A stretch of 64,000 nucleotides of DNA from assembly GCA_029248525.1 (NCBI GenBank), contig JAQWJE010000008.1, positions 248,001-312,000 of the forward strand, in the 5' to 3' direction. This DNA comes from Candidatus Binatia bacterium. GTDB taxonomy: Bacteria > Desulfobacterota > Binatia > UBA12015. Shown here piece after piece: positions 51,496 to 61,096 of the stretch. Numbering within the stretch: the stretch's first letter is position 1; the number at the start of each line of letters is the position of its first letter. The notes beneath the pieces were generated by a model. It was given only the letters and a program-made list of their open reading frames with translations, was not told the origin of the DNA and did no database searches. A program made the translations under genes and the position numbers.

Positions 51496-54153
51496 GTGGG
51501 AGCAGGCGCACAGACAAGCAAGGCCGAAAAAGACGGGGGCCGACGTAAAAAGAAGCTCACTCCGATGCTCGCCCAATACCTGAGCATCAAGGAGCAGGCC
51601 GGCGATGCGATCCTGTTTTTCCGCCTTGGTGATTTCTACGAATTATTCTTCGAAGACGCCGAACGGGCCGCTCCGATCCTCGAGGTAACACTGACCTCCC
51701 GCAACAAGGGCGATCCCAATCCGATCCCGATGTGTGGCGTCCCCTATCATGCTGTCGAAGGCTATATTTCCAAGCTGCTTGCGGCCGATTTGAATGTGGC
51801 GATTTGTGATCAAGTGAGCGACCCTGCGGCTGCGCCCGGGCTGGTGGAGAGAGATCTCGTTCGAATCATTACGCCCGCAACGGTTCTCGAGGAGGGCGAA
51901 GGACTCGTTCAGACGCGCCAGAACCACCTGACTGCAATGGTTCGTCACAGCGACGGAAATGCTGTCGGTATCGCGACTGTGGAGATCTCGACGGGGGAGT
52001 TGCGGGTCTGTCTGGCGCCCGGCCTGGAAGCTGCCCGCGAAGAACTCGGACGGATCGCTCCTCGCGAAGTTCTCTTCCCGCCGGACGATACGGATCTGGA
52101 AGGACTCGCCAGCAGCGTGACGCCAGCAGTCTCGCCGCGAGGGGCGCCGGATGCGCGATGGGCGCCACGCGTTGACGACGAGATCGACAGGCATCTGGAA
52201 GGGCGCAGGGACGAGTTCTCTCCGGCCGAGCGGGAAGCCTTGCGAAGAGCATTGGCCTATATCGCCGAGACCTTGCGTTGCGGCTTCGAGCATCTGCGCG
52301 CGCCGATTCGTTATGAGATGTCCGATCATCTTCTTCTCGACGAGCGCTCGCGCCGGAATCTGGCGGTGGTCGAGGGAGGTTCGGGTACCGCCCATGGCTC
52401 GCTGTGGTGGGTTCTTGATGAGACCTGCACCTCGATGGGTTCGCGGCATTTGCGCGATTGGCTCCTTTACCCGCTGCAGGACCTCGGCCGAATCAGCGAG
52501 CGTCTGGATGCCATCGAGAGCCTGATCGAGTCTCCGGGGCTGCGGCGCGAACTGGGCACCCAGCTGAAAGCCATCGGCGATTTCGAACGCCTGGTGGCGC
52601 GCTTTGGTGTTGGTCGCGCCGGTCCGCGCGAGGCCGCGCGTTTGGGGCGGGCTCTGGACGCGGCGGCGTCGGTTCCTGAGCTTCTGATCGAATCGGGCAA
52701 GACATCCCTGCTGGTCTCTCTCGCCGATTCGGCACAGAGCCCGGCAGGGCTCGGTGCGCACCTTGCAGCTATGCTCGCAGATGAATTGCCCGTGCACGCG
52801 ACCGATGGCGGGGTTGTTCGTCCGGGGGCGGATGCCGAGGTCGATCGATTGCGCGGGTTGGGTCGTGACGCCGAGCAATTGCTGGCGGAGCTTGAATCCC
52901 GAGAGCGGTCGTCGACCGGGATCAGCTCGCTCAAGATCCGTCACCATCGCGTTCTGGGTTATTTTTTCGACGTCACCAAGCCGAACCTTTCGCTGGTTCC
53001 TGATCATTTTGTTCGCAGGCAATCGCTTGCCTCGAGCGAGAGATTCTCAACCCCGGAGCTACAGGATCTCGAGCAGCAACTGAGCACGGCGGACGCACGC
53101 TGTCGCGAACGCGAGGCCGAAATTTTTCAGGAAGTCCTCGAGCTGGTTCGTGGTCAGGAGGTGCACCTGACCGCACAGGCGGCGGCCCTGGCGGTTGTGG
53201 ATGTTCTCCTCGGCTTGGCCGATGTCGCACATCAACGCAACTATGTCCGACCCGAACTGCATCGCGGGACTTCGCTCGACGTTCGGGAGGGGCGGCATCC
53301 TGTCGTGGAGCGCACCTCGGCGGCCGGGTCGTTTGTCTCGAATGACACGCAGTTGGACGAGACCGATCGACAGCTGATGATCATTACGGGCCCCAATATG
53401 GCCGGTAAGAGTACATACCTCCGCCAAGTCGCCCTGATTACCCTGATGGCGCATGCCGGCAGTTTTGTCCCTGCCGCCTCGGCACGGATCTCTCTGACCG
53501 ATCGAATTTGGACCCGCGTCGGCGCGGGCGATGATCTGGTCGCAGGGGACTCGACCTTCATGGTGGAAATGAAGGAAACCGCCGCAATTCTGTCCAATCT
53601 CACTTCGCGAACGCTGGTGATTCTCGATGAGATTGGCCGGGGGACGAGTACCTACGACGGGATCGCTATCGCATGGGCTGTGGCTGAATTCCTGCATGAT
53701 TTCGAGCCGGCACCGGGGGCGCATGCAAAGACGCTCTTCGCGACGCATTTTCATGAACTGGTGGCCCTCGCACAGAGCCATCCCCGGGTCGTGAATGCAT
53801 CGGTCACGGTGCGTGAATGGAAAGACGATGTGCTTTTTCTCCGCAAGGTTGTGGATGGTCCCGCGAGTCGGAGCTACGGGATCGCGGTGGCTCGTCTGGC
53901 CGGGGTGCCTGACCCCGTGGTGGCGAGAGCCCGCGACTTGTTGCGGAAATTGGAATCGGGAGAAGGACCAGGTGGAGCCGAAGGCCTCGCTTCGGCCACG
54001 AGTGCGCCCACCGCGCAGATCGAGCTGTTCAGCGGTCCCGAAGAAACCCTTCGTCAGTCGGTTGCTTCGATCGAAGTGGATGCCATGACACCGCTGGAGG
54101 CCTTGAACCGACTGCACGCTCTCGTGACGGAGGCTCGTCGTGAAGATTTCTAG
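51496..54153 (+). CDS. mutS: DNA mismatch repair protein MutS
   Basis: About 885 residues. The N-terminal mismatch-binding domain has GDFYELFFEDA (the F-x-E motif), then connector, lever and clamp domains, and an ABC-type ATPase: Walker A GPNMAGKSTYLRQ near 630, STFMVEM and Walker B LVILDEIGRGTSTYDG near 707, with a helix-turn-helix end. The start is uncertain: GTG at 51496 is chosen with AGG eight bases before; TTG at 51493 and 51451 and ATG at 51565 are other options. It partners with MutL. It overlaps amiC by 14 bases. Confidence 0.95.
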   Translation: MGAGAQTSKAEKDGGRRKKKLTPMLAQYLSIKEQAGDAILFFRLGDFYELFFEDAERAAPILEVTLTSRNKGDPNPIPMCGVPYHAVEGYISKLLAADLNVAICDQVSDPAAAPGLVERDLVRIITPATVLEEGEGLVQTRQNHLTAMVRHSDGNAVGIATVEISTGELRVCLAPGLEAAREELGRIAPREVLFPPDDTDLEGLASSVTPAVSPRGAPDARWAPRVDDEIDRHLEGRRDEFSPAEREALRRALAYIAETLRCGFEHLRAPIRYEMSDHLLLDERSRRNLAVVEGGSGTAHGSLWWVLDETCTSMGSRHLRDWLLYPLQDLGRISERLDAIESLIESPGLRRELGTQLKAIGDFERLVARFGVGRAGPREAARLGRALDAAASVPELLIESGKTSLLVSLADSAQSPAGLGAHLAAMLADELPVHATDGGVVRPGADAEVDRLRGLGRDAEQLLAELESRERSSTGISSLKIRHHRVLGYFFDVTKPNLSLVPDHFVRRQSLASSERFSTPELQDLEQQLSTADARCREREAEIFQEVLELVRGQEVHLTAQAAALAVVDVLLGLADVAHQRNYVRPELHRGTSLDVREGRHPVVERTSAAGSFVSNDTQLDETDRQLMIITGPNMAGKSTYLRQVALITLMAHAGSFVPAASARISLTDRIWTRVGAGDDLVAGDSTFMVEMKETAAILSNLTSRTLVILDEIGRGTSTYDGIAIAWAVAEFLHDFEPAPGAHAKTLFATHFHELVALAQSHPRVVNASVTVREWKDDVLFLRKVVDGPASRSYGIAVARLAGVPDPVVARARDLLRKLESGEGPGGAEGLASATSAPTAQIELFSGPEETLRQSVASIEVDAMTPLEALNRLHALVTEARREDF

Positions 54154-55372
54154 CCGGTCTTTCTTGTTTTGGGTGGGAATAACCCTGACGACCTTGCTCG
54201 GTGGGGATGTTCGTGCGGCTAAAATCCGCCATCAGGCAATTGTCGAACGTGTGGGCTGGGAGGTCAGTGGCGGATCCGCCCAGATCGTGGTCAGCGTGAA
54301 GGGGGCGGTCGATTTCAGTTCCCATACCGCGCCGCCGGACAAGGCTCGGGGTCTGCCTCCTCGTGCCTATGTCGACTTGAAGCCGGCACGTCTGGGTTCG
54401 GCGATCGCGCGGCAGCCAATCAAGGTCGAGGACGGACTCGTCGAGAGAATTCGGATCGGTCAATTCGACAAGACCACTGTGCGTATCGTCGTCGACCTGC
54501 GCCAACCTGCGCTCTTTGATGTGCGGACAGCCGCAAACCCCCCACGTTTGATTCTTTCGCTGCGCCAACCCCCGCCAAAGGCCTCGGGGGCCAGGGTATC
54601 GAAAGCCGAGCAAAAGTCGCCGTCGAAACCGGAAGCCTCGAAGTCGGCTGAGGTGGTAGCGACACGTCCATTTCGTGTCGTTCTCGATCCGGGTCATGGC
54701 GGTCGGGACCCTGGTGCCGTCGGTGTTTCGGGAGAGTCCGAGAAGAAAGTGACTCTGCGGATCGCGGAGTTGTTGGCGCAACGACTGGGCGCCGATCCGC
54801 AGATCAATGTGACCCTGACGCGAGACAGTGATCGCTCGGTTTCGCTCGAGGATCGCGCGGGGATAGCAAATGCGCGGAGTGCAGATCTCTTTATTTCTCT
54901 CCACGCGAACGCGACGGCCGATGGACTGGCGCGCGGGATCGAGACCTACACTCTGAACAATACGGATGATCAGGCCACCAACCGCCTTGCCGCTCTGGAG
55001 AATGGTCTGGCGTTGACAGGAGCCAAGGGGAAGAAAGGCGATCTGGCGTTCATTCTCAGCGATATGCTGCAGACCGGAAAGGCCAAGGAGTCCTGGAGTC
55101 TCGCGGAGGCGGTACAGGAGGAGACCACCAGCTATTTATCCTCCCGCTGGAAGTCTGTAGAGAATCTGGGCGTAAAAAAGGGACCTTTTTACGTGCTGGT
55201 CGGCGCCTATATGCCGTGTATTCTCGTAGAAGTGGGATTTTTGACACATCCGGTCGAAGGGCAACGCCTTTCGACCCGGCGCTACCAGAATGATCTCGCC
55301 GAAGGACTTGCGCGCGGCATCAAACGATTCCTCCGTTCCTCGGCCGGCGTATCGTCTCTGGAGAACCTCTGA
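54140..55372 (+). CDS. amiC: N-acetylmuramoyl-L-alanine amidase AmiC-type
   Basis: A 410-residue periplasmic cell-wall amidase that separates daughter cells. It has a signal peptide, an AMIN domain (about 28-145), a charged linker and an Amidase_3 domain with the zinc ligands in DPGHGGRDPGA, the Glu (GESEKKV), FISLHANA and the catalytic Glu in ILVEVGFLTH. The start is GTG at 54140. An EnvC/NlpD activator was not found here. It overlaps glnD by 1 base. Confidence 0.92.
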   Translation: MKISSRSFLFWVGITLTTLLGGDVRAAKIRHQAIVERVGWEVSGGSAQIVVSVKGAVDFSSHTAPPDKARGLPPRAYVDLKPARLGSAIARQPIKVEDGLVERIRIGQFDKTTVRIVVDLRQPALFDVRTAANPPRLILSLRQPPPKASGARVSKAEQKSPSKPEASKSAEVVATRPFRVVLDPGHGGRDPGAVGVSGESEKKVTLRIAELLAQRLGADPQINVTLTRDSDRSVSLEDRAGIANARSADLFISLHANATADGLARGIETYTLNNTDDQATNRLAALENGLALTGAKGKKGDLAFILSDMLQTGKAKESWSLAEAVQEETTSYLSSRWKSVENLGVKKGPFYVLVGAYMPCILVEVGFLTHPVEGQRLSTRRYQNDLAEGLARGIKRFLRSSAGVSSLENL

Positions 55373-58125
55373 TGGCGACTTCCGGAACGGCTCCGAGCGA
55401 GGCACCTGAGGGGGTCTCGCTGCCACCACCGGAATCGGCGGGGGAGTTGGGGGGGATCGCGCTGGCCTACATTCAGGAACTGCGCGAGAAGGCGGAGGAG
55501 TGGCATCGAGCGGGTGCCGGGGGCAGCGCGGTCGTCGAGTATTACACGAAAAACTTCGACTTGCTGATCTGTTTCCTTTTTGACGCTGCCGCCTGCACCT
55601 GGCGCAAGCGCTATGTGCAGGGTGGGGAGGAGTTGGCCGTTCTGGCGCAGGGTGGGTATGGACGGGCGGAACTGAATCCTTACTCGGATATCGACCTTCT
55701 GATTCTCCTGCCGCACAAGATCACTCCATTTGCGGAAGCGACGACTGAGAGCATCCTCTACGCGCTTTGGGACGCGCGGGTGCAGGTCGGTCATGCGGTG
55801 CGAAACTCGAAAGATTGCGTGCGGTTGGCGGCGACCGACCTGAAGATCAAAACCTCGTTATTGGATGCTCGATATCTATGCGGCTCGGAGAGTCTCACGG
55901 AGCAATTCGAGCAAGCGTTGCAGCGTGATATTGTAGGCAAGGCCCCCTCGCGATTTTTTCGGGACAAGCTGGATGAAAGTACCCAGCGCCACGAGGAGTT
56001 TGGAGATTCCATTTATCTATTGGAGCCTCAGATCAAGGAGGGGCGTGGGGGGCTGCGAGACTACCATACCGCGCTTTGGCTATCGAAGGTGCACTTCGGT
56101 ATTCGGGCAATTGAAGATCTGGTCAGCAAGGACGTCCTGACCGCCGGGGAACTCCTCGAGATTCTGGCGGCGCGGGATTATTTGTTCAGGACGCGAAACT
56201 CTCTGCATTTCCTGACTGCCTCTCATGCAGATCAATTGACCTTCGAGCTTCAGGATCGAGTGGCCGCCGACCTGGGGTATGGCGAGGTGACGCCAAGTTT
56301 TTTCGAGCCTGTCGAAAACTTCCTCGGAGATTACTACCGTAATGCCTCGGTCATCACGCGATTTGCTGAGCGCATCGTCGAGAACGTCATGAACCCGGCA
56401 CCTCCCTATCGTTTGATCGGGAAGGTCATGGCCCGAACGATCCGGCCAGGTGTGCAGATCGTGAACAATGCGTTGGAAGTGTCATCTGTTTCTATTTTCC
56501 GGGAGGATCCGCTGGAAATGTTGCGTGTCGTGCGCGATGCGCAGCGGCATGGCGTCAAATTGGCGGCGAGTCTGCAGTCGGCGCTTCGCGAGAACGCCCA
56601 CCTCTTTGGGGAAGACGAGCGCGCCGATCCCCGCACCGCCGAAAACTTTCTGGCAATTCTTCGTTCCCCATGGCGTGTTTACGAGACCGTCCACCAACTG
56701 CACAGGCTCCGGTTGCTGGAGCGAGTTCTTCCGGAATGGGAGCATCTTGTCTGCCTCGTGCGCCGGAACCATTTCCATATTTATACCGTCGACGAACATT
56801 CGCTGATGGGCATTCGTGAGCTTGAGCGACTGCGTCGAGGTGATCTGGCGGAAGAATTACCATTGCTCACGGAGGTCATGCGCGAGGTGGAAGACCCCGG
56901 CCTGCTTTTCCTCGCGATGATGTTGCATGATGCCGGAAAGGGATTGCGCGGCGACCATTCTGAAATCGGTGAGAAGATGGCCGGTGAAATCGGCAAGCGT
57001 CTCGGGCTGGATGACGACTCATGTGCCGAGATCCAATTCCTTGTGCGCCATCATCTCGTACTGGCGCTCTTTGCCCAGCAACGAGATATGAACGATGAGA
57101 AAACGGTCCTTGAATTGGCGCGAATGGTCGGGTCTCCCGAGACATTGCGTCGACTCTTTCTGCTCACCTACGGGGATATGCGGGCGACCAATCCCAAGAT
57201 GTGGAATCAGTGGAAAGACCTGCTGCTCAGTGAGGCGTATCTTCGATCCTCGGAGGTCTTCACGCGCGGTTTTGAGCCCGAGGACCGGAACCTGCGTGTG
57301 GAGCGCATCCGAACCCGCGCGTTGGCTGACGCGCACGGGGAAGGGGGCGCCGCCGCCGAAAAGGCTTTGGCGTCGTTTCTGGACCAAATGGATGACGCTT
57401 ACGTGGTGGCCACGCCGGAGACTTCTTTTGCCGATCACGCCGACTTGGTGGTCGCGGCGGAGGCGCAGGGTTTTGCCTCGCAGGTTCGTCACGTTCCCGA
57501 GCGGGGTTTTACCGAGTTCTCCGTAGCTCTTCCGGATCGGGCTGGATTATTTGCTGTTCTGACCGGGGCTCTGGCGGCGTTTGGCATGAGCGTTCTGACG
57601 GCGCGAATTTCCACGACACGCGGCCGGCTTGCTTTGGATTCTTTTCGCATTTCGCACGCGGATGGGCCGGAACTGGCTATGGACGACGAACGCTGGTCCC
57701 GTTTGGTTGTCTTCCTGCGGGAAGTTCTGGCGGGGGAGGCCGATATTGGCGCCCGCCTTCGCAAGGTTCGCGAATCGGGCCTGCTGCGGCGCAAGCGACC
57801 CAGCCGGGCGATCACAACGATCGTCGCGGACGCCGATTCCTCTGAGGAAAATCTCCTGCTCGACGTATATGCGCCGGATCGGGTGGGTCTCTTGCATCGG
57901 GTAGCCGAAGCAATACACGACCTTGGCTTGAAAGTTCATCTGGCGAAGATTGCGACCAACGTGGGACAGGCGGTGGATATCTTCTTCGTGCGCGAGTTGG
58001 ACGGATCCAAACCGACGCGCGAGGCAGAAATTCGCGAATCCTTGATGCAGTCTCTGGAAAGTTTCGAAGCGGAGTATCAGGATAGCGAAGCCTTGAAGAG
58101 TAGTTCGGGCGGCAGCGGGAGCTGA
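55372..58125 (+). CDS. glnD: PII uridylyltransferase/uridylyl-removing enzyme GlnD
   Basis: This 917-residue nitrogen sensor modifies PII. It has the nucleotidyltransferase motif GGYGRAELNPYSDIDLLI near residue 95, an HD domain with HDAGKGLRGDHSEIG, and two C-terminal ACT domains (GLFAVLTGALAAFGMSVLTA and GLLHRVAEAIHDLGLKVHLA) that sense glutamine. PII genes (glnB/glnK) are not in the window. It begins in a 1-base overlap with amiC (TGATG) and is followed by xerD 7 bases later. Confidence 0.95.
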   Translation: MATSGTAPSEAPEGVSLPPPESAGELGGIALAYIQELREKAEEWHRAGAGGSAVVEYYTKNFDLLICFLFDAAACTWRKRYVQGGEELAVLAQGGYGRAELNPYSDIDLLILLPHKITPFAEATTESILYALWDARVQVGHAVRNSKDCVRLAATDLKIKTSLLDARYLCGSESLTEQFEQALQRDIVGKAPSRFFRDKLDESTQRHEEFGDSIYLLEPQIKEGRGGLRDYHTALWLSKVHFGIRAIEDLVSKDVLTAGELLEILAARDYLFRTRNSLHFLTASHADQLTFELQDRVAADLGYGEVTPSFFEPVENFLGDYYRNASVITRFAERIVENVMNPAPPYRLIGKVMARTIRPGVQIVNNALEVSSVSIFREDPLEMLRVVRDAQRHGVKLAASLQSALRENAHLFGEDERADPRTAENFLAILRSPWRVYETVHQLHRLRLLERVLPEWEHLVCLVRRNHFHIYTVDEHSLMGIRELERLRRGDLAEELPLLTEVMREVEDPGLLFLAMMLHDAGKGLRGDHSEIGEKMAGEIGKRLGLDDDSCAEIQFLVRHHLVLALFAQQRDMNDEKTVLELARMVGSPETLRRLFLLTYGDMRATNPKMWNQWKDLLLSEAYLRSSEVFTRGFEPEDRNLRVERIRTRALADAHGEGGAAAEKALASFLDQMDDAYVVATPETSFADHADLVVAAEAQGFASQVRHVPERGFTEFSVALPDRAGLFAVLTGALAAFGMSVLTARISTTRGRLALDSFRISHADGPELAMDDERWSRLVVFLREVLAGEADIGARLRKVRESGLLRRKRPSRAITTIVADADSSEENLLLDVYAPDRVGLLHRVAEAIHDLGLKVHLAKIATNVGQAVDIFFVRELDGSKPTREAEIRESLMQSLESFEAEYQDSEALKSSSGGSGS

Positions 58126-58132
58126 TTCCGTC

Positions 58133-59062
58133 ATGACTCTGGAGGACGCGACAGCACGGCATCTCGCTTTTCTTCGCGCGGAGAAGGGTGCATCCCCTCA
58201 CACGATTTCTGCTTATGCCACGGACTTCTCGCGGTTCCTTGCCTTCGCGAGCGAGACGTATGCAATCGAGGACCTGGAGCGAGTCAGTCGCGAGTTGATG
58301 ATCAGCTTTCAGCAGGCCGAGGCGACGCGCGGGGTAGGCGCCCGAACTCAGGCAAGGCGGCTCTCTTCGCTGCGTGGGCTCTTCCGCCATGCCTTGGAGG
58401 AGAAATGGCTGGACCAGAACCCTCTTGCGGATATCCGTCAGCCTCGCCAGCCGAGAAAGTTGCCGCGCATTCTTTCCACTGAAGATGTCGAGGCGATGTT
58501 GGAGGCCTGCGCGCGCACGCCGACTCCGTTTCGCGATTTGGCAATACTGGAAGTTCTTTACGGTGGCGGCTTGCGGGTCAGCGAGGCAATTTCCCTGACT
58601 CTGGATCGTTTGCATTTACCCCAGAAAGCCTTGCGGGTCGTGGGGAAGGGGGACCGAGAGCGCATGGTGCCCTTGGGGCAACCAGCCTGCCAGGCGATGG
58701 AGCGGTATCTGGAGGGGGAGCGATCGAAACTCTTGCGGAAGGGTCGGCGCGACGAGGTTTTTCTGTCTCCACGGGGATCCGGCCTGACGCGGCAGGCGGT
58801 ATTCGCGTTGATCCGCCGACTGGCGGCCCGTGCCGGCCTCGATGAGGCCCCGTCGCCCCATGATTTGCGCCATGCCTTCGCGACGCATCTGGTCGAACAT
58901 GGTGCGGACCTGCGCGCCGTGCAGACCTTGCTCGGACATGCCAACATCTCAACCACCGAGGTCTATACGCACGTGAGCCGGAGTCATCTCAGCCGCATGC
59001 ATGAGGCGCACCATCCACGCGAACGAGAGAATTTTGGTGCGGGACGCGGAAAGAAAGAATGA
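58133..59062 (+). CDS. xerD: Tyrosine recombinase XerD
   Basis: A 309-residue site-specific recombinase for dimer resolution at dif. It has the N-terminal SAM-like domain and catalytic residues: Arg in GGGLRVSEA, Lys in VVGKGDRER, His-x-x-Arg in SPHDLRHAFATHL, His in LLGHANIST and the nucleophile Tyr in TEVYTHVS. The end (SHLSRMHEAHHPRE) is typical of XerC/XerD rather than phage integrases. No attachment sites or mobile genes are near. Confidence 0.93.
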   Translation: MTLEDATARHLAFLRAEKGASPHTISAYATDFSRFLAFASETYAIEDLERVSRELMISFQQAEATRGVGARTQARRLSSLRGLFRHALEEKWLDQNPLADIRQPRQPRKLPRILSTEDVEAMLEACARTPTPFRDLAILEVLYGGGLRVSEAISLTLDRLHLPQKALRVVGKGDRERMVPLGQPACQAMERYLEGERSKLLRKGRRDEVFLSPRGSGLTRQAVFALIRRLAARAGLDEAPSPHDLRHAFATHLVEHGADLRAVQTLLGHANISTTEVYTHVSRSHLSRMHEAHHPRERENFGAGRGKKE

Positions 59063-59155
59063 AATCCATGACGAAGGATGGCTCAGGTCGAGGTGTCGAC
59101 CAGCCCGAGATCCGGGACCAAGGCCCCTGCTGCACTGAGAGTTGAGAGGGAAGCG

Positions 59156-60121
59156 ATGCGAGTACTTTCGGGAATTCAGCCGACCGGTCGATTTCATTGG
59201 GGAAACTATTTCGGAGCGATCCAGCAGTATATCAATCTGCAGACCGAGGATGAGGCCTACTATTTTATCGCGAACCTGCATGCCCTCACCACGATTCGCG
59301 ACAGGGAGCGTCTCGAAACTCTGACTTACGAATCTGCGCTGGACTTGCTCGCTCTGGGTCTGGATCCGGACCAGGCTTCGTTGTTTGTGCAATCGGATGT
59401 GCCCGAAATTTCCGAGCTGACATGGATTCTGATGACGGGAACCCCAATGGGACTTCTCGAGCGGTGCCATGCGTACAAGGAGAAGCGAGAGAAGGGGATC
59501 AATGCCGATGCCGGTCTTTTCACCTATCCGGTGCTCATGGCGGCAGACATTCTGGGCTACGACTCGAATATCGTGCCCGTGGGACAGGATCAGGTGCAAC
59601 ATATTGAGGTGGCTCGCGATATCGCGAAGAGTTTCAACCACCATTTTGGCGAGTGCTTTGTCCTCCCCAAGGCGAAACTTCTGGACGCATCGGCGAAGGT
59701 GCCGGGTAGCGACGGCGAGAAAATGTCGAAGAGCTACGACAACACCATCGAGATCTTCGGTTCCGAGAAGGCGATCAAGAAGAAGATCATGCGCATCGTC
59801 ACGGATTCGCGTCCGATGGAGGAGCCCAAGGAGCCTGACGAAGACCATCTCTATCAACTCTACAGTTTGTTTGCTTCCGAGGAGCAGCGCAACGAGTTGG
59901 CGGCCACGTATCGTGAGGGCGGGTTTGCTTACGGTCATGTGAAACTCAGAATCGCCGAGGCCTCGGCTGACTATTTTCGCGATGCCTGGAACCGTCGTGA
60001 AACACTGGAGAAGGATTCCGGGTACGTGCGAGATGTTCTGGATGCGGGCGCCCGGCAGGCCCGCGCCAAATCAGGAGCTGTGCTGGAGAGGGCCCGACAG
60101 GCCACTGGGTTGGTCCGCTAA
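59156..60121 (+). CDS. trpS: Tryptophanyl-tRNA synthetase
   Basis: A 321-residue class I synthetase. It has the [20 protein letters not shown] start with the HWGN form of [31 protein letters not shown] and the KMSKS loop. An AGAGGGAAG site precedes ATG 59156; the in-frame start at 59078 adds 26 atypical residues and is discounted. It is followed by a 201-base gap. Confidence 0.95.
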   Translation: MRVLSGIQPTGRFHWGNYFGAIQQYINLQTEDEAYYFIANLHALTTIRDRERLETLTYESALDLLALGLDPDQASLFVQSDVPEISELTWILMTGTPMGLLERCHAYKEKREKGINADAGLFTYPVLMAADILGYDSNIVPVGQDQVQHIEVARDIAKSFNHHFGECFVLPKAKLLDASAKVPGSDGEKMSKSYDNTIEIFGSEKAIKKKIMRIVTDSRPMEEPKEPDEDHLYQLYSLFASEEQRNELAATYREGGFAYGHVKLRIAEASADYFRDAWNRRETLEKDSGYVRDVLDAGARQARAKSGAVLERARQATGLVR

Positions 60122-60322
60122 TCCGTCCCGGAACTGCTCTTTCGCTCAGCTCGACTTCCGTCCCGGCAGGCAAACTTGGAGGCCCCTGAGCGCTCAGATC
60201 TCGAAATCCGCGCTGCGGTGCTCGATTCCACGCGCCCGAGGCCCGAAAGTTGAAGCAAATCAGGCTTTTTTAGCCTCCCGAGCTTCGCGCGTTTGGGTCG
60301 CTGTGCTAGAGAACCTGCACCC
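60122..60322. other. Gap between trpS and scpA
   Basis: This 201-base stretch has no gene. It contains a short hairpin at 60262-60276 (AGGCT, TTTTT loop, AGCCT), the nearest thing to a terminator or promoter element. A piece near 60200-60240 looks slightly like a tRNA T-arm but does not fold as one. Confidence 0.35.
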
Positions 60323-61096
60323 ATGTCCGAGGCCTACAGCGTCAAGCTCGAGCAGTTCGAGGGTCCCCTCGATCTGCTCCTTCATTTGATCAAAAAACAC
60401 GAGGTGGATCTCTACCAGCTCTCGGTCTCCGAGATCACGGACCAATACCTCGCCTATATGACGGAAGCCGAGGACTTGAACCTGGATTTGGCCGGAGAAT
60501 TCCTGGTCATGGCCGCAACCCTGATTTACCTCAAATCGCGTGCTCTCCTTCCAGCCGACGAGCGCGAAGACCTGGAGGATGAGGAACCGCTGGATCCCGA
60601 GGCCCAGCTGATCGAACAATTGCTCGAGCATGAGCGCTTTCAGAAAGCCGGTCAGGCGCTGGCCGAGCGCCATGTGCTCGGACGAGATATTTTCGAGCGC
60701 TCCGTGATCGAGACGCAGCCCGGGAATTTCATTGAGCCAACGCGCCCCATGGCCGTGCAGGATCTCCTCGGAGCTCTCGAGCGACTGTTGGCTCGTCGCG
60801 CAAAAAATCTCGCCCATCAGGTCTCGATCGAAAGGTTGTCCCTGCGTGATGGGATCGAAAGTGTCGTCGAACAATTGCGCGCGCGGCAGCGCTGTCGTTT
60901 CGAAGACCTTTTCCCGGAGTCGGCCTCGCGCGTGCGCATTATTGTCACGTTTCTCGCGATTCTCGAATTGGTAAAATCGGGTGCCGTGACGGCAACGCAG
61001 ACAGAGACGCACGCCGAGATCGACATTCTCCTTCTTCGTGAGGTGAATCCGGATGATGTACTCGCAATCGAAGATGTGGAGGAGATGCAGGCATGA
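60323..61096 (+). CDS. scpA: Segregation and condensation protein ScpA
   Basis: A 257-residue kleisin that bridges SMC heads. YSVKLEQFEGPLDLLLHLIK at the N-terminus and LYLKSRALLP-type helix (ATLIYLKSRALLPADER) are characteristic. The C-terminal winged helix follows after a variable centre. The ATG at 60323 is chosen over an upstream start at 60293. It overlaps scpB by 4 bases. Confidence 0.94.
   Translation: MSEAYSVKLEQFEGPLDLLLHLIKKHEVDLYQLSVSEITDQYLAYMTEAEDLNLDLAGEFLVMAATLIYLKSRALLPADEREDLEDEEPLDPEAQLIEQLLEHERFQKAGQALAERHVLGRDIFERSVIETQPGNFIEPTRPMAVQDLLGALERLLARRAKNLAHQVSIERLSLRDGIESVVEQLRARQRCRFEDLFPESASRVRIIVTFLAILELVKSGAVTATQTETHAEIDILLLREVNPDDVLAIEDVEEMQA

Noticed and set aside
58133-59062. 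Tyrosine recombinase as a sign of a mobile element or prophage
   Set aside because: Sequence and neighbours fit the housekeeping XerD; no attachment sites, phage or transposon genes are near.
60200-60245. Possible tRNA T-arm in the gap before scpA
   Set aside because: The putative stem pairs only three bases, the loop lacks the TTC start and no acceptor or anticodon arm is found.
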